DNA from: Streptomyces sp. NRRL S-244
GTDB taxonomy: Bacteria; Actinomycetota; Actinomycetes; Streptomycetales; Streptomycetaceae
Length of the DNA: 64,000 bases
Reading direction: 5' to 3'
NCBI RefSeq assembly: GCF_000717915.1
Contig: NZ_JOCX01000008.1
Coordinates: 186,001 to 250,000 of the forward strand
Shown: one piece after another, positions 9,519-17,894 of the stretch
Position numbering within the stretch: the first letter of the stretch is position 1
Layout: every line of letters starts with the position of its first letter
Notes under the pieces: model-generated
Database searches by the model: none
The model's input: only the letters and a program-made list of their open reading frames with translations
Told to the model about the DNA's origin: nothing
Position numbers and translations under genes: made by a program

Positions 9519-9796
9519 TCACCGCGATCGTGCTCATCAAGACCAGCGTGGACCGGATCCCCGAGATCGCCGAGTCGATCGCCGCGCTGGACAGCGTCAG
9601 CGAGGTCTACTCCGTCACGGGGACGTACGACCTGATCGCCCTGGTCCGCGTGGCCCGCCACGAGAACCTGGCGGACATCATCCCGGGCCGCATCAGCAAG
9701 ATCCCGGGCGTCGAGGCGACGGACACCCACGTGGCCTTCCGCACGTACTCCCAGCACGACCTGGAAGCGGCCTTCGCCATCGGCCTCGACGCGTAG
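9515..9796 (+). CDS. Stand-alone Lrp/AsnC effector-binding (RAM) domain protein
   Basis: 93 residues that consist entirely of the C-terminal ligand-binding/oligomerisation domain of Lrp/AsnC regulators (TAIVLIKTS ... VYSVTGTYDLIALVRV ... GVEATDTHVAF), with no helix-turn-helix. Such proteins form ring-like oligomers and bind amino acids or similar small ligands. The GTG start overlaps the rhomboid stop (GTGA), which implies coupled expression. What it modulates, and whether it acts with the protease, cannot be read from sequence. Confidence 0.88.
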   Translation: MITAIVLIKTSVDRIPEIAESIAALDSVSEVYSVTGTYDLIALVRVARHENLADIIPGRISKIPGVEATDTHVAFRTYSQHDLEAAFAIGLDA

Positions 9797-9906
9797 CGAG
9801 CCCTCACAGCCCGGGCAGGCGGCGCGGGCTCCCCCGGCGGCCGCGCGCTCGTCCGCCCGCGTTGACGGCCGGTATCGGGTCCCGGTAGGTCATGATCGCC
9901 GGCGTG

Positions 9907-11301
9907 TCACACGGCCGGGACGCAGCGGCCTTCCTCGGTGCGGTACTGCCACTTGGCTCCGGAGGTGACCAGTTCCTTCACGGCGCCGACGAAGCGGTCG
10001 ACGTGCTCGTCCGGGGTGCCGGCGCCGAAGCTGACGCGGATCGCGTTCAGGGAGCGCTCGCCCGGGGCCGCCTCGGGGGCTCCGCATTCGCCCTGGGCCT
10101 GCGGCTCGCTGCCCAGCAGGGTGCGGACCAGCGGGTGGGCGCAGAACAGGCCGTCGCGGACGCCGATCCCGTACTCCGCCGACAGCGCCGCCGCGAAGTG
10201 CGAGCTGTTCCAGCCGTCCACCACGAAGGAGATGACGCCGACCCGGGGGGCGTCGTCGCCGAAGAGGGACAGGATGCGGACGGCCGGGACCTCCGCCAGG
10301 CCGCCCCGGACCTTGGCGATCAGGTGCCGCTCGCGGGCGACGAGGCCGTCGAAGCCCGCCTCGGTCAGGGCCTTGCAGGCCGAGGCGATCGAGTACACGC
10401 CGATCACGTTCGGGGAGCCGGCCTCGTGGCGGGCCGCCGTCGTGTGCCACTCGACGTCGACCCCGCCGTCCGCGCGGCGAGCGACCTTGCGGGAGGCGCC
10501 GCCGCCGGCCAGGTACGGCTCCGCCTGCTGCAGCCAGTCCGCGCGGCCCGCCAGCACACCCGAGCCGAACGGCGCGTACAGCTTGTGCCCGGAGAAGGCC
10601 ACCCAGTCCACGTCCAGCTCCTGCACGGAAACGGGGTGGTGCGGGGCCAGCTGGGCGGCGTCCAGGACGATCCGCGCGCCGTGGGCGTGCGCCGCGGCGG
10701 CGAGCTCCTTCACCGGCCACAGCTCGCCGGTGACGTTGGACGCCCCGGTGACGCAGACCAGCGCCGGACCGTAGGGCTCGCGCTCGGCCAGCGCCCGCTC
10801 CAGGGTCTCCACGGCCTGGGCCGGGGTCCGCGGCGCGTTGAGGTACGTGACCTGCGCGTCCCCCCACGGCAGCAGCGAGGCGTGGTGCTCGGTCTCGAAG
10901 ACGAACACCTGGCAGTCGGCCGGCAGCACGGCGGCGAGCAGGTTCAGCGAGTCGGTGGTGGACCGGGTGAAGATCACCTGATCGGACGGACGGCAGTCGA
11001 GGAACTCGGCGACCGTCACCCGGCTCTGCTCGAAGAGGTCCGTGGACAGCTGGGAGAGGTAGCCCGCGCCGCGGTGCACGCTGCCGTAGTACGGGGCGTA
11101 GGCGGCGACGTCGTCCCAGACCCGCTGGAGCGCGGGGGCGCTGGCCGCGTAGTCGAGGGCCGCGTACGTGACCTCGCCGCCGGTGACGAGCGGGACGGTG
11201 ACGTCCCGGCCGAGGACCGGCAGGGGCTGGGCACAGGCGGGGTCGACGGCGTCGGTGGCGGTCACGACGTCGGTGGCGGCGGCGTTCGGGTACGTGGACA
11301 T
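9907..11301 (-). CDS. Class V aminotransferase (cysteine desulfurase-like PLP enzyme)
   Basis: Fold-type I PLP enzyme of 464 residues. ASAPALQRVWDD is followed by the PLP aspartate D214 (VLDAAQLAPHH) and the Schiff-base lysine K240 (SGHKLYAP). The overall pattern (RSTTDSLNLLAAVLP, HHASLLPW, GASNVTGELWP) is that of the NifS/SufS/CsdA branch, but I do not see the flexible catalytic-Cys loop of SufS. The desulfurase activity is therefore uncertain. The start ATG 11299-11301 has a GGGAGA SD 8 nt upstream; the longer in-frame extension runs into leader RNA and was rejected. A SAM-IV-like riboswitch (about 11550-11655) precedes the gene, which points to control by S-adenosylmethionine and a role in sulfur amino-acid metabolism. 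Confidence 0.87.
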   Translation of the reverse strand: MSTYPNAAATDVVTATDAVDPACAQPLPVLGRDVTVPLVTGGEVTYAALDYAASAPALQRVWDDVAAYAPYYGSVHRGAGYLSQLSTDLFEQSRVTVAEFLDCRPSDQVIFTRSTTDSLNLLAAVLPADCQVFVFETEHHASLLPWGDAQVTYLNAPRTPAQAVETLERALAEREPYGPALVCVTGASNVTGELWPVKELAAAAHAHGARIVLDAAQLAPHHPVSVQELDVDWVAFSGHKLYAPFGSGVLAGRADWLQQAEPYLAGGGASRKVARRADGGVDVEWHTTAARHEAGSPNVIGVYSIASACKALTEAGFDGLVARERHLIAKVRGGLAEVPAVRILSLFGDDAPRVGVISFVVDGWNSSHFAAALSAEYGIGVRDGLFCAHPLVRTLLGSEPQAQGECGAPEAAPGERSLNAIRVSFGAGTPDEHVDRFVGAVKELVTSGAKWQYRTEEGRCVPAV

Positions 11302-11549
11302 GGCGGTATCTCCCGGCAGGACAGGCTGAATGGCTTCGGAAAGCCCGTACCCGGGTGCACGGAAGCGCGGGTGCGCGACGGCGCATCGGCACATGTGCCG
11401 GGGGTACGGGAGTTGCCTCGACGCGCGGACCGCTCGGGACCGCACGGAGGGTGAAGAAGGGGCGGAGTCGCCCTATCGCATTCGCTTGCTCACGGAAAAG
11501 CTCCTCGAGAGACCAGGACCCCTGGTGTCGAGGGATCCGCGCTTGCCGC
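11302..11549 (-). promoter_or_regulatory. Leader between SAM riboswitch and aminotransferase
   Basis: A 248-nt stretch without a protein gene apart from the six-codon ORF listed separately. It holds three structures. A hairpin with ACCAGG arms and a 3-nt loop (11512-11526) extends outward so that its base abuts the GAGGAG SD of the small ORF. A GGGCG/CGCCC hairpin lies just after the small ORF (about 11458-11472). A self-complementary 14-mer CGGCACATGTGCCG is at 11387-11400. These could carry the riboswitch decision to expression of the downstream gene. Confidence 0.45.
11473..11493 (-). CDS. Candidate six-codon leader ORF (MSKRMR)
   Basis: GTG AGC AAG CGA ATG CGA TAG, preceded by a strong SD (GAGGAG, about 7 nt spacing). 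It lies between the riboswitch and the aminotransferase start. A GC hairpin follows directly after the stop. The SD quality and placement suggest it is translated, perhaps as an attenuator or translation-coupling peptide. It is too short to judge by composition. Confidence 0.4.
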   Translation of the reverse strand: MSKRMR

Positions 11550-11655
11550 AGGCCTTTCTGCCTACGACCTGGTCATCACCCGGGGCACCCCGCCACGGAA
11601 GGAGGGTTGCCGGACAGCAAGCCGGGGCCTAAACGCTGTCACTCGTGACCTGGTC
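11550..11655 (-). promoter_or_regulatory. SAM-IV-like S-adenosylmethionine riboswitch
   Basis: Read on the minus strand, the element starts GGTCACGAGTGACAGCG, then GGCCCCGGCTTGCTG, CCGGCAACCCTCC, GGCGGGGTGCCCCGGGTGA and closes with TGACC. This is the conserved order of the actinobacterial SAM-IV (SAM-I-related) aptamer. The P1 helix pairs GGTCA (11646-11650) with TGACC (11571-11575). The GGCAACC internal-loop sequence and the hairpin around GCCCC are in place. It should sense S-adenosylmethionine and repress the aminotransferase located downstream. Confidence 0.85.
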
Positions 11656-11684
11656 AGCATCCTGCCACAAGATCCCCCGCGCAC

Positions 11685-11717
11685 AAGACCCCGGTCCGCA
11701 TGCTGGACCGGGGTCTT
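11685..11717 (-). terminator. Terminator of trpD
   Basis: Perfect 13-bp stem AAGACCCCGGTCC / GGACCGGGGTCTT with a 7-nt loop, located 40 bp after the trpD stop and just upstream of the riboswitch. Confidence 0.8.
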
Positions 11718-11756
11718 GGCCGGAAACGATCAGGCGCCGTTCAAGACGCTCACGCG

Positions 11757-12821
11757 CTACGCGTTGCTCGCCGCCACCCAGCGGTCCAGGGCCGCGCGGG
11801 CCGCGCCCGAGTCGATGGACTCGGCGGCACGGGCGATCGCGGTGCGGATCTGGTCCTCCAGGGAACCCGTGCCCGGGTCCAGGGCCACCAGGGCCGCCGC
11901 CGCGTTCAGCAGGACCGCTTCGCGCACCGGGCCCGTCTCGCCGGCCAGCAGCCGGCGCGCCACGTCCGCGTTGTACGAGGCGTCCGCGCCCCGCAGCGCC
12001 GAGACGTCGACCAGCGGGATCCCGACGTCGCGCGGGTCGAACGACTGCTCGTCCACCCGGCCGTCGCGGACCCACCACACCCGGGAGGTCGCGGTCGTCG
12101 TCAGCTCGTCCAGGCCGTCGTCCCCGCGGAACACCAGCGCCGAGGAGCCCCGCTCCGCCAGCACGCCCGCCACGATGGGCGCCACCCGCGCGTCCGCCAC
12201 GCCCGTGGCCTGCGCCCGTACCCGCGCCGGGTTGGTCAGCGGGCCGAGGAAGTTGAACGTGGTCCGGATGCCCAGCTCCTTGCGGGCCGCCGCCACGTGC
12301 CGCAGCGCCGGGTGGAACTTCACCGCGAAGCAGAAGGTGATGCCGGCCTCCTCCGCGACCTCGACCACCCGCGCCGGGGTGAGGTCCAGGTTGACCCCGA
12401 GCTTCTCCAGCACGTCCGAGGAACCGCTCGCGGAGGACGCGGCCCGGTTGCCGTGCTTGACCACCTTCGCGCCCGTACCGGCCACGACGATCGAGGACAT
12501 CGTGGAGATGTTCACCGTTTTGGCCCCGTCGCCGCCCGTGCCGACGATGTCCACCGTCCGGCCCGGCACCTCGATCAGGTTGGCGTGCCCGTACATGGAC
12601 CGTACGAGGCCGTTGATCTCCGCGACCGTCTCGCCCTTGGCCCGCAGCGCCACCACGAAGCCGGCGATCTGGGCGTCCGTGGCCTCCCCGCGCATGATCC
12701 GGTCCATGGCCCAGGCGGTCTCGTCGGCGCGCAGGTCCTGGCCGCTCAGCAGGGCATCGAGGACGCCCGGCCAGCCGCGGGCCGCCACGCTGTCGCCGCC
12801 TGCCGGGGTCGCAACGTTCAT
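11757..12821 (-). CDS. trpD: Anthranilate phosphoribosyltransferase TrpD
   Basis: Transfers the phosphoribosyl group of PRPP to anthranilate, the second step of tryptophan synthesis, in the cytosol. 354 residues, the family's usual length. Signature motifs are GTGGDG (94-99; PRPP site), KTVNIST, KHGNR (122-126) and the [10 protein letters not shown] block. The ATG at 12819-12821 was chosen because AGGAG lies 6 nt upstream; the nine-residue upstream extension lacks this. It is a single gene flanked by hairpin terminators, separate from other trp genes, as in other Streptomyces. Confidence 0.95.
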   Translation of the reverse strand: MNVATPAGGDSVAARGWPGVLDALLSGQDLRADETAWAMDRIMRGEATDAQIAGFVVALRAKGETVAEINGLVRSMYGHANLIEVPGRTVDIVGTGGDGAKTVNISTMSSIVVAGTGAKVVKHGNRAASSASGSSDVLEKLGVNLDLTPARVVEVAEEAGITFCFAVKFHPALRHVAAARKELGIRTTFNFLGPLTNPARVRAQATGVADARVAPIVAGVLAERGSSALVFRGDDGLDELTTTATSRVWWVRDGRVDEQSFDPRDVGIPLVDVSALRGADASYNADVARRLLAGETGPVREAVLLNAAAALVALDPGTGSLEDQIRTAIARAAESIDSGAARAALDRWVAASNA

Positions 12822-12909
12822 GGTCCGCTCCTGCTGTTGATCGGCCACCCGATGTCGGGGCCCACTCGTATGGGAAGGGGTTCAGCCTATCCAGCCCCGG
12901 GGACGGCAA

Positions 12910-12940
12910 AGAGCCCCGTCCGGACACTGGACGGGGCTCT
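12910..12940 (-). terminator. Terminator of the qcr operon
   Basis: Stem AGAGCCCCGTCC / GGACGGGGCTCT with a 7-nt loop, 47 bp after the qcrB stop codon. Confidence 0.85.
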
Positions 12941-12987
12941 CGCCGTGGCGACACCAGGACTGACCTGAATCAGTCCCTCAAGCGGGA

Positions 12988-14616
12988 TCAGTGGTGGCCG
13001 TGGCCGCTCTGGATCTCCTTGTACTCCTCCACCGTGGGCTTCGGAATCTGGTTGTTCTCGGCGTAGAAGCCCTTGCTGAGCTTCGCGCGGAGCTTCTCCT
13101 TGCGGCCGACCTTGCGCTCGACGCCGTTCTCGTCGACCGTCGGGCCGATCTCGACCGGCTTGTACTGCTCGTGCGCGGTCAGCGTGTGCAGCTTGGCCTG
13201 CGAGAGCGGCTCGTGGACCTCGACGAACTCACCGTGCGGCAGGCGCTTGATGATGCCGGTCTCGCGACCGTGCAGCACCTTGTCGTGGTCCCGGCGCTGG
13301 AGGCCGAGGCAGATGCGCTTGGTGACGATGAACGCGAGGACCGGGACGACGAAGAAGCCGATCCGGACGAACCACGTGATGTTGTTGATCGAGAGGTGGA
13401 AGTACTGCGCGAACATGTCGTTTCCACCGCCGATCAGCAGCACGATGTACTCCGCGATCCAGGCGACACCGAAGGCCGTACGGGTCGGGACGTTGCGCGG
13501 GCGGTCCAGGATGTGGTGCTCGCGCTTGTCCCCGGTGACCCAGGACTCGATGAACGGCCAGGCGGCGATCGCGCCCAGCACCACCGGGAAGATGACCAGC
13601 GGGATGAACACGCCCAGGACGAGCGTGTGGCCCCACAGGTTGATCTCCCAGCCCGGCATGGCGCGGATCAGGCCTTCCGGCATACCCATGTACCAGTCGG
13701 GCTGCGCACCGGTGGACACGTGGTCCGGGCGGTACGGGCCGAGCGCCCAGATCGGGTTGATCGAGGCGATCGCCGCGATGGCCGCGATGACACCGAAGAC
13801 CAGGAAGAAGAAGCCTCCGGCCTTGGCCATGTAGACCGGCAGCAGCGGCATGCCGACGACGTTGTTGTTCGTCTTGCCGGGACCCGCGAACTGGGTGTGC
13901 TTGTGGTAGAAGACCAGGATCAGGTGGGCCACCAGCAGGCCCATCATGATGCCGGGCAGCAGCAGGATGTGGATCGAGTAGAACCGCGCGACGAAGTCGC
14001 CGCCGGGGAACTCGCCGCCGAAGAGGAAGAACGAGATGTACGTGCCGACGATCGGCACGGACAGGATCGCGCCCTCCATGAAGCGGACACCGGTGCCCGA
14101 GAGCAGGTCGTCCGGCAGGGAGTAACCGGTGAAGCCGGTGAACATGCCGAGGACCAGCAGCAGGAAGCCGAAGATCCAGTTGACCTCGCGCGGCTTGCGG
14201 AACGCGCCGGTGAAGAAGACGCGCATCATGTGCACGACCATGCCGGCGACGAAGATCAGCGCCGCCCAGTGGTGGATCTGCCGGATGAGCAGACCACCGC
14301 GGACGTCGAAGCTGATGTCCAGCGTCGAGGCGAAGGCCTCGGACATCTGGACGCCCTGCATCGGCACGTACGAGCCGTGGTAGACGACCTCGTTCATGCT
14401 CGGGTGGAAGAACAGCGTCAGGTACACACCCGTGAGGATGATGATGATGAAGCTGTAGAGGCAGATCTCACCCAGCATGAAGGACCAGTGGTCCGGGAAG
14501 ATCTTGCGCATGTTGGACTTGGCCAGGCTGTAGATGCCCAGGCGTCCGTCGGCCCAGTCCGCTACCCGCTCGCCCTTGGAGGGCGCCGGTCGCTTCGTGT
14601 CAGTGGCAGTGCTCAT
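12988..14616 (-). CDS. qcrB: Cytochrome bc1 complex cytochrome b subunit
   Basis: Membrane subunit of menaquinol:cytochrome c reductase; it carries two b hemes and the quinol-binding sites. 542 residues, with an actinobacterial C-terminal extension after the usual eight transmembrane segments. Recognisable are IHHWAALIFVAGMVVHMMRVFFTG and SIHILLLPGIMMGLLVAHLILVF (heme histidines), and the PDHVSTGAQPDWYMGMPEG region near the Qo site. The start overlaps the qcrA stop by 4 bp. Last gene of the ctaE-qcrC-qcrA-qcrB block. In actinobacteria this complex forms a supercomplex with the aa3 oxidase encoded at 19259-22355 and by ctaE. Confidence 0.97.
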   Translation of the reverse strand: MSTATDTKRPAPSKGERVADWADGRLGIYSLAKSNMRKIFPDHWSFMLGEICLYSFIIIILTGVYLTLFFHPSMNEVVYHGSYVPMQGVQMSEAFASTLDISFDVRGGLLIRQIHHWAALIFVAGMVVHMMRVFFTGAFRKPREVNWIFGFLLLVLGMFTGFTGYSLPDDLLSGTGVRFMEGAILSVPIVGTYISFFLFGGEFPGGDFVARFYSIHILLLPGIMMGLLVAHLILVFYHKHTQFAGPGKTNNNVVGMPLLPVYMAKAGGFFFLVFGVIAAIAAIASINPIWALGPYRPDHVSTGAQPDWYMGMPEGLIRAMPGWEINLWGHTLVLGVFIPLVIFPVVLGAIAAWPFIESWVTGDKREHHILDRPRNVPTRTAFGVAWIAEYIVLLIGGGNDMFAQYFHLSINNITWFVRIGFFVVPVLAFIVTKRICLGLQRRDHDKVLHGRETGIIKRLPHGEFVEVHEPLSQAKLHTLTAHEQYKPVEIGPTVDENGVERKVGRKEKLRAKLSKGFYAENNQIPKPTVEEYKEIQSGHGHH

Positions 14617-15671
14617 CCGCGCTCCCAGAATGCAGGACCGACGGGCTCTTCGAAGTCGCCGAGCGCTTCGAGGAAGCCTTCACCGTTCACGCCGATCCGC
14701 AGCTGCGGAAGCGCGTGGCCGGCCGGACCGAAGATGACTCGGGCGCCGTCGGAGAGGTCGAAGGTGGACTGGTGGCACGGGCAGAGCACGTGGTGGGTCT
14801 GCTGCTCGTACAGGCTGATCGGGCAGCCGACGTGGGTGCAGATCTTCGAGTAGGCCACGATGCCCTCGTGGGACCACTCGAGTTCCTGCTTGTCCTTGAT
14901 GTCCTCCGGCTTGATGCGGACGATCATCAGGGCGGCCTTGGCGATCTGCGTCTGGAAGTCGTGCTGCTCCTCCTCCAGGCCCTCGGGCCTGGCGAAGGTC
15001 AGCGAACCGACCAGCACGTCCTCGGGACGCAGCGGCTCGTTCGTGTTGTCGTTGATGAGCAGCTTGCCCCTGGCCCACACGGTCTTGCGCAGCTTCTCCT
15101 CGGGCAGCGGGCCCAGGTCGCGCATGATCATGAGAGCGGACAGCGGCAGCATCGACAGCGCGCCGAGCATGGTGTTGCGGATCAGCGGGCGGCGGGCGAT
15201 GCCCGACTCGTTCGCGCCGTCGGCGAAGTCCTGCATGACCTTCGCCTTGAGCTCCGGCGGCGCCGCGATCTCGTGGCGCTCGTCGGCGACCTCGACGTCG
15301 GACATCAGGGTACGGGCCCAGTGGACCGCGCCCGCGCCGATGCAGAAGAGGGCGGTGCCCAGGGTCAGACCGAGGGCGAAGTTGAGCCCGCTCACCTTCC
15401 CGACCGGGAAGATGTAGACGATCTTGTCGACCGGGATGGTCACGTACGAGGCGATGAAGCCGATCGTGGCCAGCATCGACAGCGTGAACAGCATCGCCAC
15501 GGTGCGCTCGGAGCGCCTCGCGGCCCGCTCGTCGATGTCCTGGACACGGGGCTTGTGGACCGGCAGGCCCGGGTCGGCGAACGGGTCGTCCGCGACTGCT
15601 ACGCCACCGTGGTGCGCGTCGCCCTGCTCGCTCGGCAGGTGCTTCTCTTCGGGAATGTCTTGGCTACTCAT
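14613..15671 (-). CDS. qcrA: Cytochrome bc1 complex Rieske iron-sulfur subunit
   Basis: Carries the high-potential [2Fe-2S] cluster that moves electrons from quinol to the cytochrome cc subunit. 352 residues. After an acidic N-terminus there are three membrane segments (about 57-78, 93-115, 165-185), as is typical of actinobacteria. The C-terminal Rieske fold has CTHVGC (278-283) and CPCH (297-300), giving two Cys and two His ligands plus the disulfide cysteines. The Ala/Gly-rich end (FGPAGHALPQLRI) is normal. It overlaps qcrC upstream and qcrB downstream by 4 bp each, so the three are translationally coupled. Confidence 0.97.
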   Translation of the reverse strand: MSSQDIPEEKHLPSEQGDAHHGGVAVADDPFADPGLPVHKPRVQDIDERAARRSERTVAMLFTLSMLATIGFIASYVTIPVDKIVYIFPVGKVSGLNFALGLTLGTALFCIGAGAVHWARTLMSDVEVADERHEIAAPPELKAKVMQDFADGANESGIARRPLIRNTMLGALSMLPLSALMIMRDLGPLPEEKLRKTVWARGKLLINDNTNEPLRPEDVLVGSLTFARPEGLEEEQHDFQTQIAKAALMIVRIKPEDIKDKQELEWSHEGIVAYSKICTHVGCPISLYEQQTHHVLCPCHQSTFDLSDGARVIFGPAGHALPQLRIGVNGEGFLEALGDFEEPVGPAFWERG

Positions 15672-16477
15672 GACTTCTTGGCCTTAGCGGTGTGGGCCGC
15701 GACCCAGACGGCGACAGCGATCAGCGCACCCAAGCCGAAGATCCAGCCGAACAGACCCTCGGAAACGGGGCCGAGGCCACCGAGCTTCAGGCCGCCAGGG
15801 CTGACCGACTGCTCGCCGTTCACGTGCTGGAGGTACGCGATGATGTCCTTCTTCTCCTTCGTCGGCATGGTGCTGTCCGGGAAGGAGGGCATGTTCTGCG
15901 GGCCGGTGAGCATGGCCTCGTAGATGTGCTTCGGCTCGACGCCCTCGAGGTTGGGGGCGTACTTGCCGTTCGTCAGCGCGCCGCCTTCGCCGGTGAAGTT
16001 GTGGCACTGCGCGCAGTTGTTGCGGAAGAGCTCACCACCCCTGGCGATGTCGGCGCCCGCCGGGTCGTACTGCTTCTCGGTCGGCACGATCGGGCCGGCG
16101 CCGAGGGAGGCGATGTAGGCGGCGAGCTGGTCGATCTGCGCCTGGTCGTAGATGACCGGCTTCTTCGGCACCTGCACGCCGGGCTGCTGGGCGGGCATGC
16201 GGCCCGTGCTCACCTGGAAGTCGACGGCCGCGGAGCCGACGCCTACCAGGCTGGGGCCGTCAGTGGAACCCTGACCGCCGGTTCCGTGGCAGCTTGCGCA
16301 ACCCACGGCGTAGAGCTTCTTGCCCTCCTCGATGGCGAGGGACTGGGCGGTTTCATCGGCCTGCGCCTTGCCCGCGGGGGCGAAGGCGGCGTACAGCCCC
16401 CCAGTGGCCGCCAGCGCGAGGAGTAGAACGACGACCGCCGCCAGCGGATGGCGTCGTCGTGCGGAGAGCTTTTTCAC
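15668..16477 (-). CDS. qcrC: Cytochrome bc1 complex diheme cytochrome c subunit
   Basis: Diheme cytochrome cc that replaces a soluble cytochrome c in actinobacteria and passes electrons directly to the aa3 oxidase. 269 residues. N-terminal membrane anchor (about 10-34), then two heme c sites, CASCH (60-64) and CAQCH (155-159), with axial methionine regions (GRMPAQQ and NMPSFPDSTMP). A C-terminal transmembrane helix (about 238-260) ends in AKAKKS. Translationally coupled to qcrA by a 4-bp overlap; 76 bp downstream of ctaE. Confidence 0.96.
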   Translation of the reverse strand: MKKLSARRRHPLAAVVVLLLALAATGGLYAAFAPAGKAQADETAQSLAIEEGKKLYAVGCASCHGTGGQGSTDGPSLVGVGSAAVDFQVSTGRMPAQQPGVQVPKKPVIYDQAQIDQLAAYIASLGAGPIVPTEKQYDPAGADIARGGELFRNNCAQCHNFTGEGGALTNGKYAPNLEGVEPKHIYEAMLTGPQNMPSFPDSTMPTKEKKDIIAYLQHVNGEQSVSPGGLKLGGLGPVSEGLFGWIFGLGALIAVAVWVAAHTAKAKKS

Positions 16478-16553
16478 GGATTACCCCGGTGTCAGGATCT
16501 TCTGCGTCGGTGTTTCTGGATGGAGTGCCGGGTCTGGCCCGGTGACGTGTTCG

Positions 16554-17174
16554 CTACTTGATCAGGTAGATCGTCGCGAAGAGGCCGATCCAGACGACAT
16601 CGACGAAGTGCCAGTAGTAGGACACGACGATGGCCGACGTGGCCTGTTCGTGGGTGAACCTCTTGGCCGCGTACGTCCGGCCGAGGACCAGCAGGAAGGC
16701 GATGAGACCGCCCGTCACGTGCAGACCGTGGAAGCCGGTGGTCAGGTAGAAGACCGAGCCGTACGGACCTGACGAGAGAGACATGCCCTCGTGCTTGACC
16801 AGCTCGGTGTACTCGAACACCTGGCCGCCAATGAAGATCGCACCCATGACGAATGTGATCATGAACCACGACCGGAGCTTCTTCACGTCACCGCGCTCGG
16901 CTGCGAATACGCCGAGCTGGCAGGTGAGGGAGGAAAGCACCAGGATCGTCGTGTTCGTCGCCGAGAAGGGCAGATTCAAGGCCGAAGCCTGCTCTGACCA
17001 GTACTCGGCACCTGTCACGGATCGCAGGGTGAAGTACATCGCGAAGAGGGCCGCGAAGAACATCAGCTCGGAACTCAACCAGATGATGGTTCCGACGCTG
17101 ACGAGGTTCGGCCGGTTGACCGTCGGGTGCGCGTGCCCGGTATCTACTGTCGTTGCTGTCGCCACGACCGACAT
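16554..17174 (-). CDS. ctaE: Cytochrome c oxidase subunit III
   Basis: Subunit III of the aa3-type terminal oxidase, with 206 residues and five predicted membrane helices. Typical features are [15 protein letters not shown] near the start, the FEYTEL segment and the [11 protein letters not shown] motif followed by [14 protein letters not shown] at the end. It leads the ctaE-qcrCAB block, the same arrangement as in Mycobacterium and Corynebacterium, which fits physical coupling of the bc1 and aa3 complexes. The start is ATG 17172-17174. Confidence 0.96.
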   Translation of the reverse strand: MSVVATATTVDTGHAHPTVNRPNLVSVGTIIWLSSELMFFAALFAMYFTLRSVTGAEYWSEQASALNLPFSATNTTILVLSSLTCQLGVFAAERGDVKKLRSWFMITFVMGAIFIGGQVFEYTELVKHEGMSLSSGPYGSVFYLTTGFHGLHVTGGLIAFLLVLGRTYAAKRFTHEQATSAIVVSYYWHFVDVVWIGLFATIYLIK

Positions 17175-17302
17175 TATGTCGGTCGCTTATCCCGCCCTCA
17201 CCCCGGGGGGTGCCGTTCGGAGTGTCAGGGGCGTGTGCAAGGCCCGAACGGCCCATCAGATCGGCCCCGCGGCCTTCATCGGCGAGGCTGTCCGAACCGA
17301 TG

Positions 17303-17329
17303 TTGACAGCGGGTCGGACGGAGTAGCAT
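17303..17329 (+). promoter_or_regulatory. Possible promoter of the receiver-like gene
   Basis: TTGACA (17303-17308) and TAGCAT (17324-17329) match the hexamers well but are only 15 bp apart. The gene starts 45 bp downstream. Confidence 0.35.
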
Positions 17330-17373
17330 CCCGCGCAACATCAACGTGATTCACGGCACCGTGGAGGAACGAA

Positions 17374-17775
17374 ATGCGGTCGACTGCACGGGTTCTGGTC
17401 TACAGCGACGACGCGAGCACCCGCGAGCAGGTGCGGCTGGCGGCCGGGCGCAGGCCGGCCGCGGACCTGCCTCCGGTCGAGTTCGTGGAATGCGCCACGC
17501 TCCCGGCCGTCCTGAGCGAGCTGGACGCGGGCGGGATCGACGTGTGCGTGCTGGACGGCGAGGCGGTCCCGGCCGGCGGCATGGGCGTGTGCCGGCAGAT
17601 CAAGGACGAGATCTTCCAATGCCCGCCGGTACTGCTGCTGATGGGGCGTCCGCAGGACGCCTGGCTGGCCACCTGGAGCCGCGCGGACGCGGCGGTGACC
17701 CTTCCGGTCGACCCGGTGGAGTTCGCGGACGTCCTGGCGGGCCTGGTGCGTTCCCGGCTGTCCCGGGCCGCCTAG
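17374..17775 (+). CDS. Receiver-domain-like protein without output domain
   Basis: 133 residues that follow the response-regulator receiver fold: ARVLVYSDDAS at the start, DVCVLDGEAVPAGGMGVC at the phosphorylation-loop position, PPVLLLMG, and AAVTLPVDPVEF in the place of the conserved Lys strand (Lys replaced by Pro/Leu). The aspartate of VLDGE may be the equivalent of the phosphoacceptor, but the acidic pocket and the lysine are not canonical. It is probably a pseudo-receiver. Start ATG has a GGAGG SD 5-6 nt upstream. Transcribed divergently from ctaE; a link to respiration is only positional. Confidence 0.8.
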   Translation: MRSTARVLVYSDDASTREQVRLAAGRRPAADLPPVEFVECATLPAVLSELDAGGIDVCVLDGEAVPAGGMGVCRQIKDEIFQCPPVLLLMGRPQDAWLATWSRADAAVTLPVDPVEFADVLAGLVRSRLSRAA

Positions 17776-17894
17776 CGCGGCCGACGCCGGCGCGCCGTAG
17801 TCCGTACGAAGGGACTTCGGCGGGCCGGTGTCGGGCCGTGCTGGCCGTGCGGGGCTGCCCGTTCGGCCCGGGTCGCGGGCCGGGCCGGCCGGGC

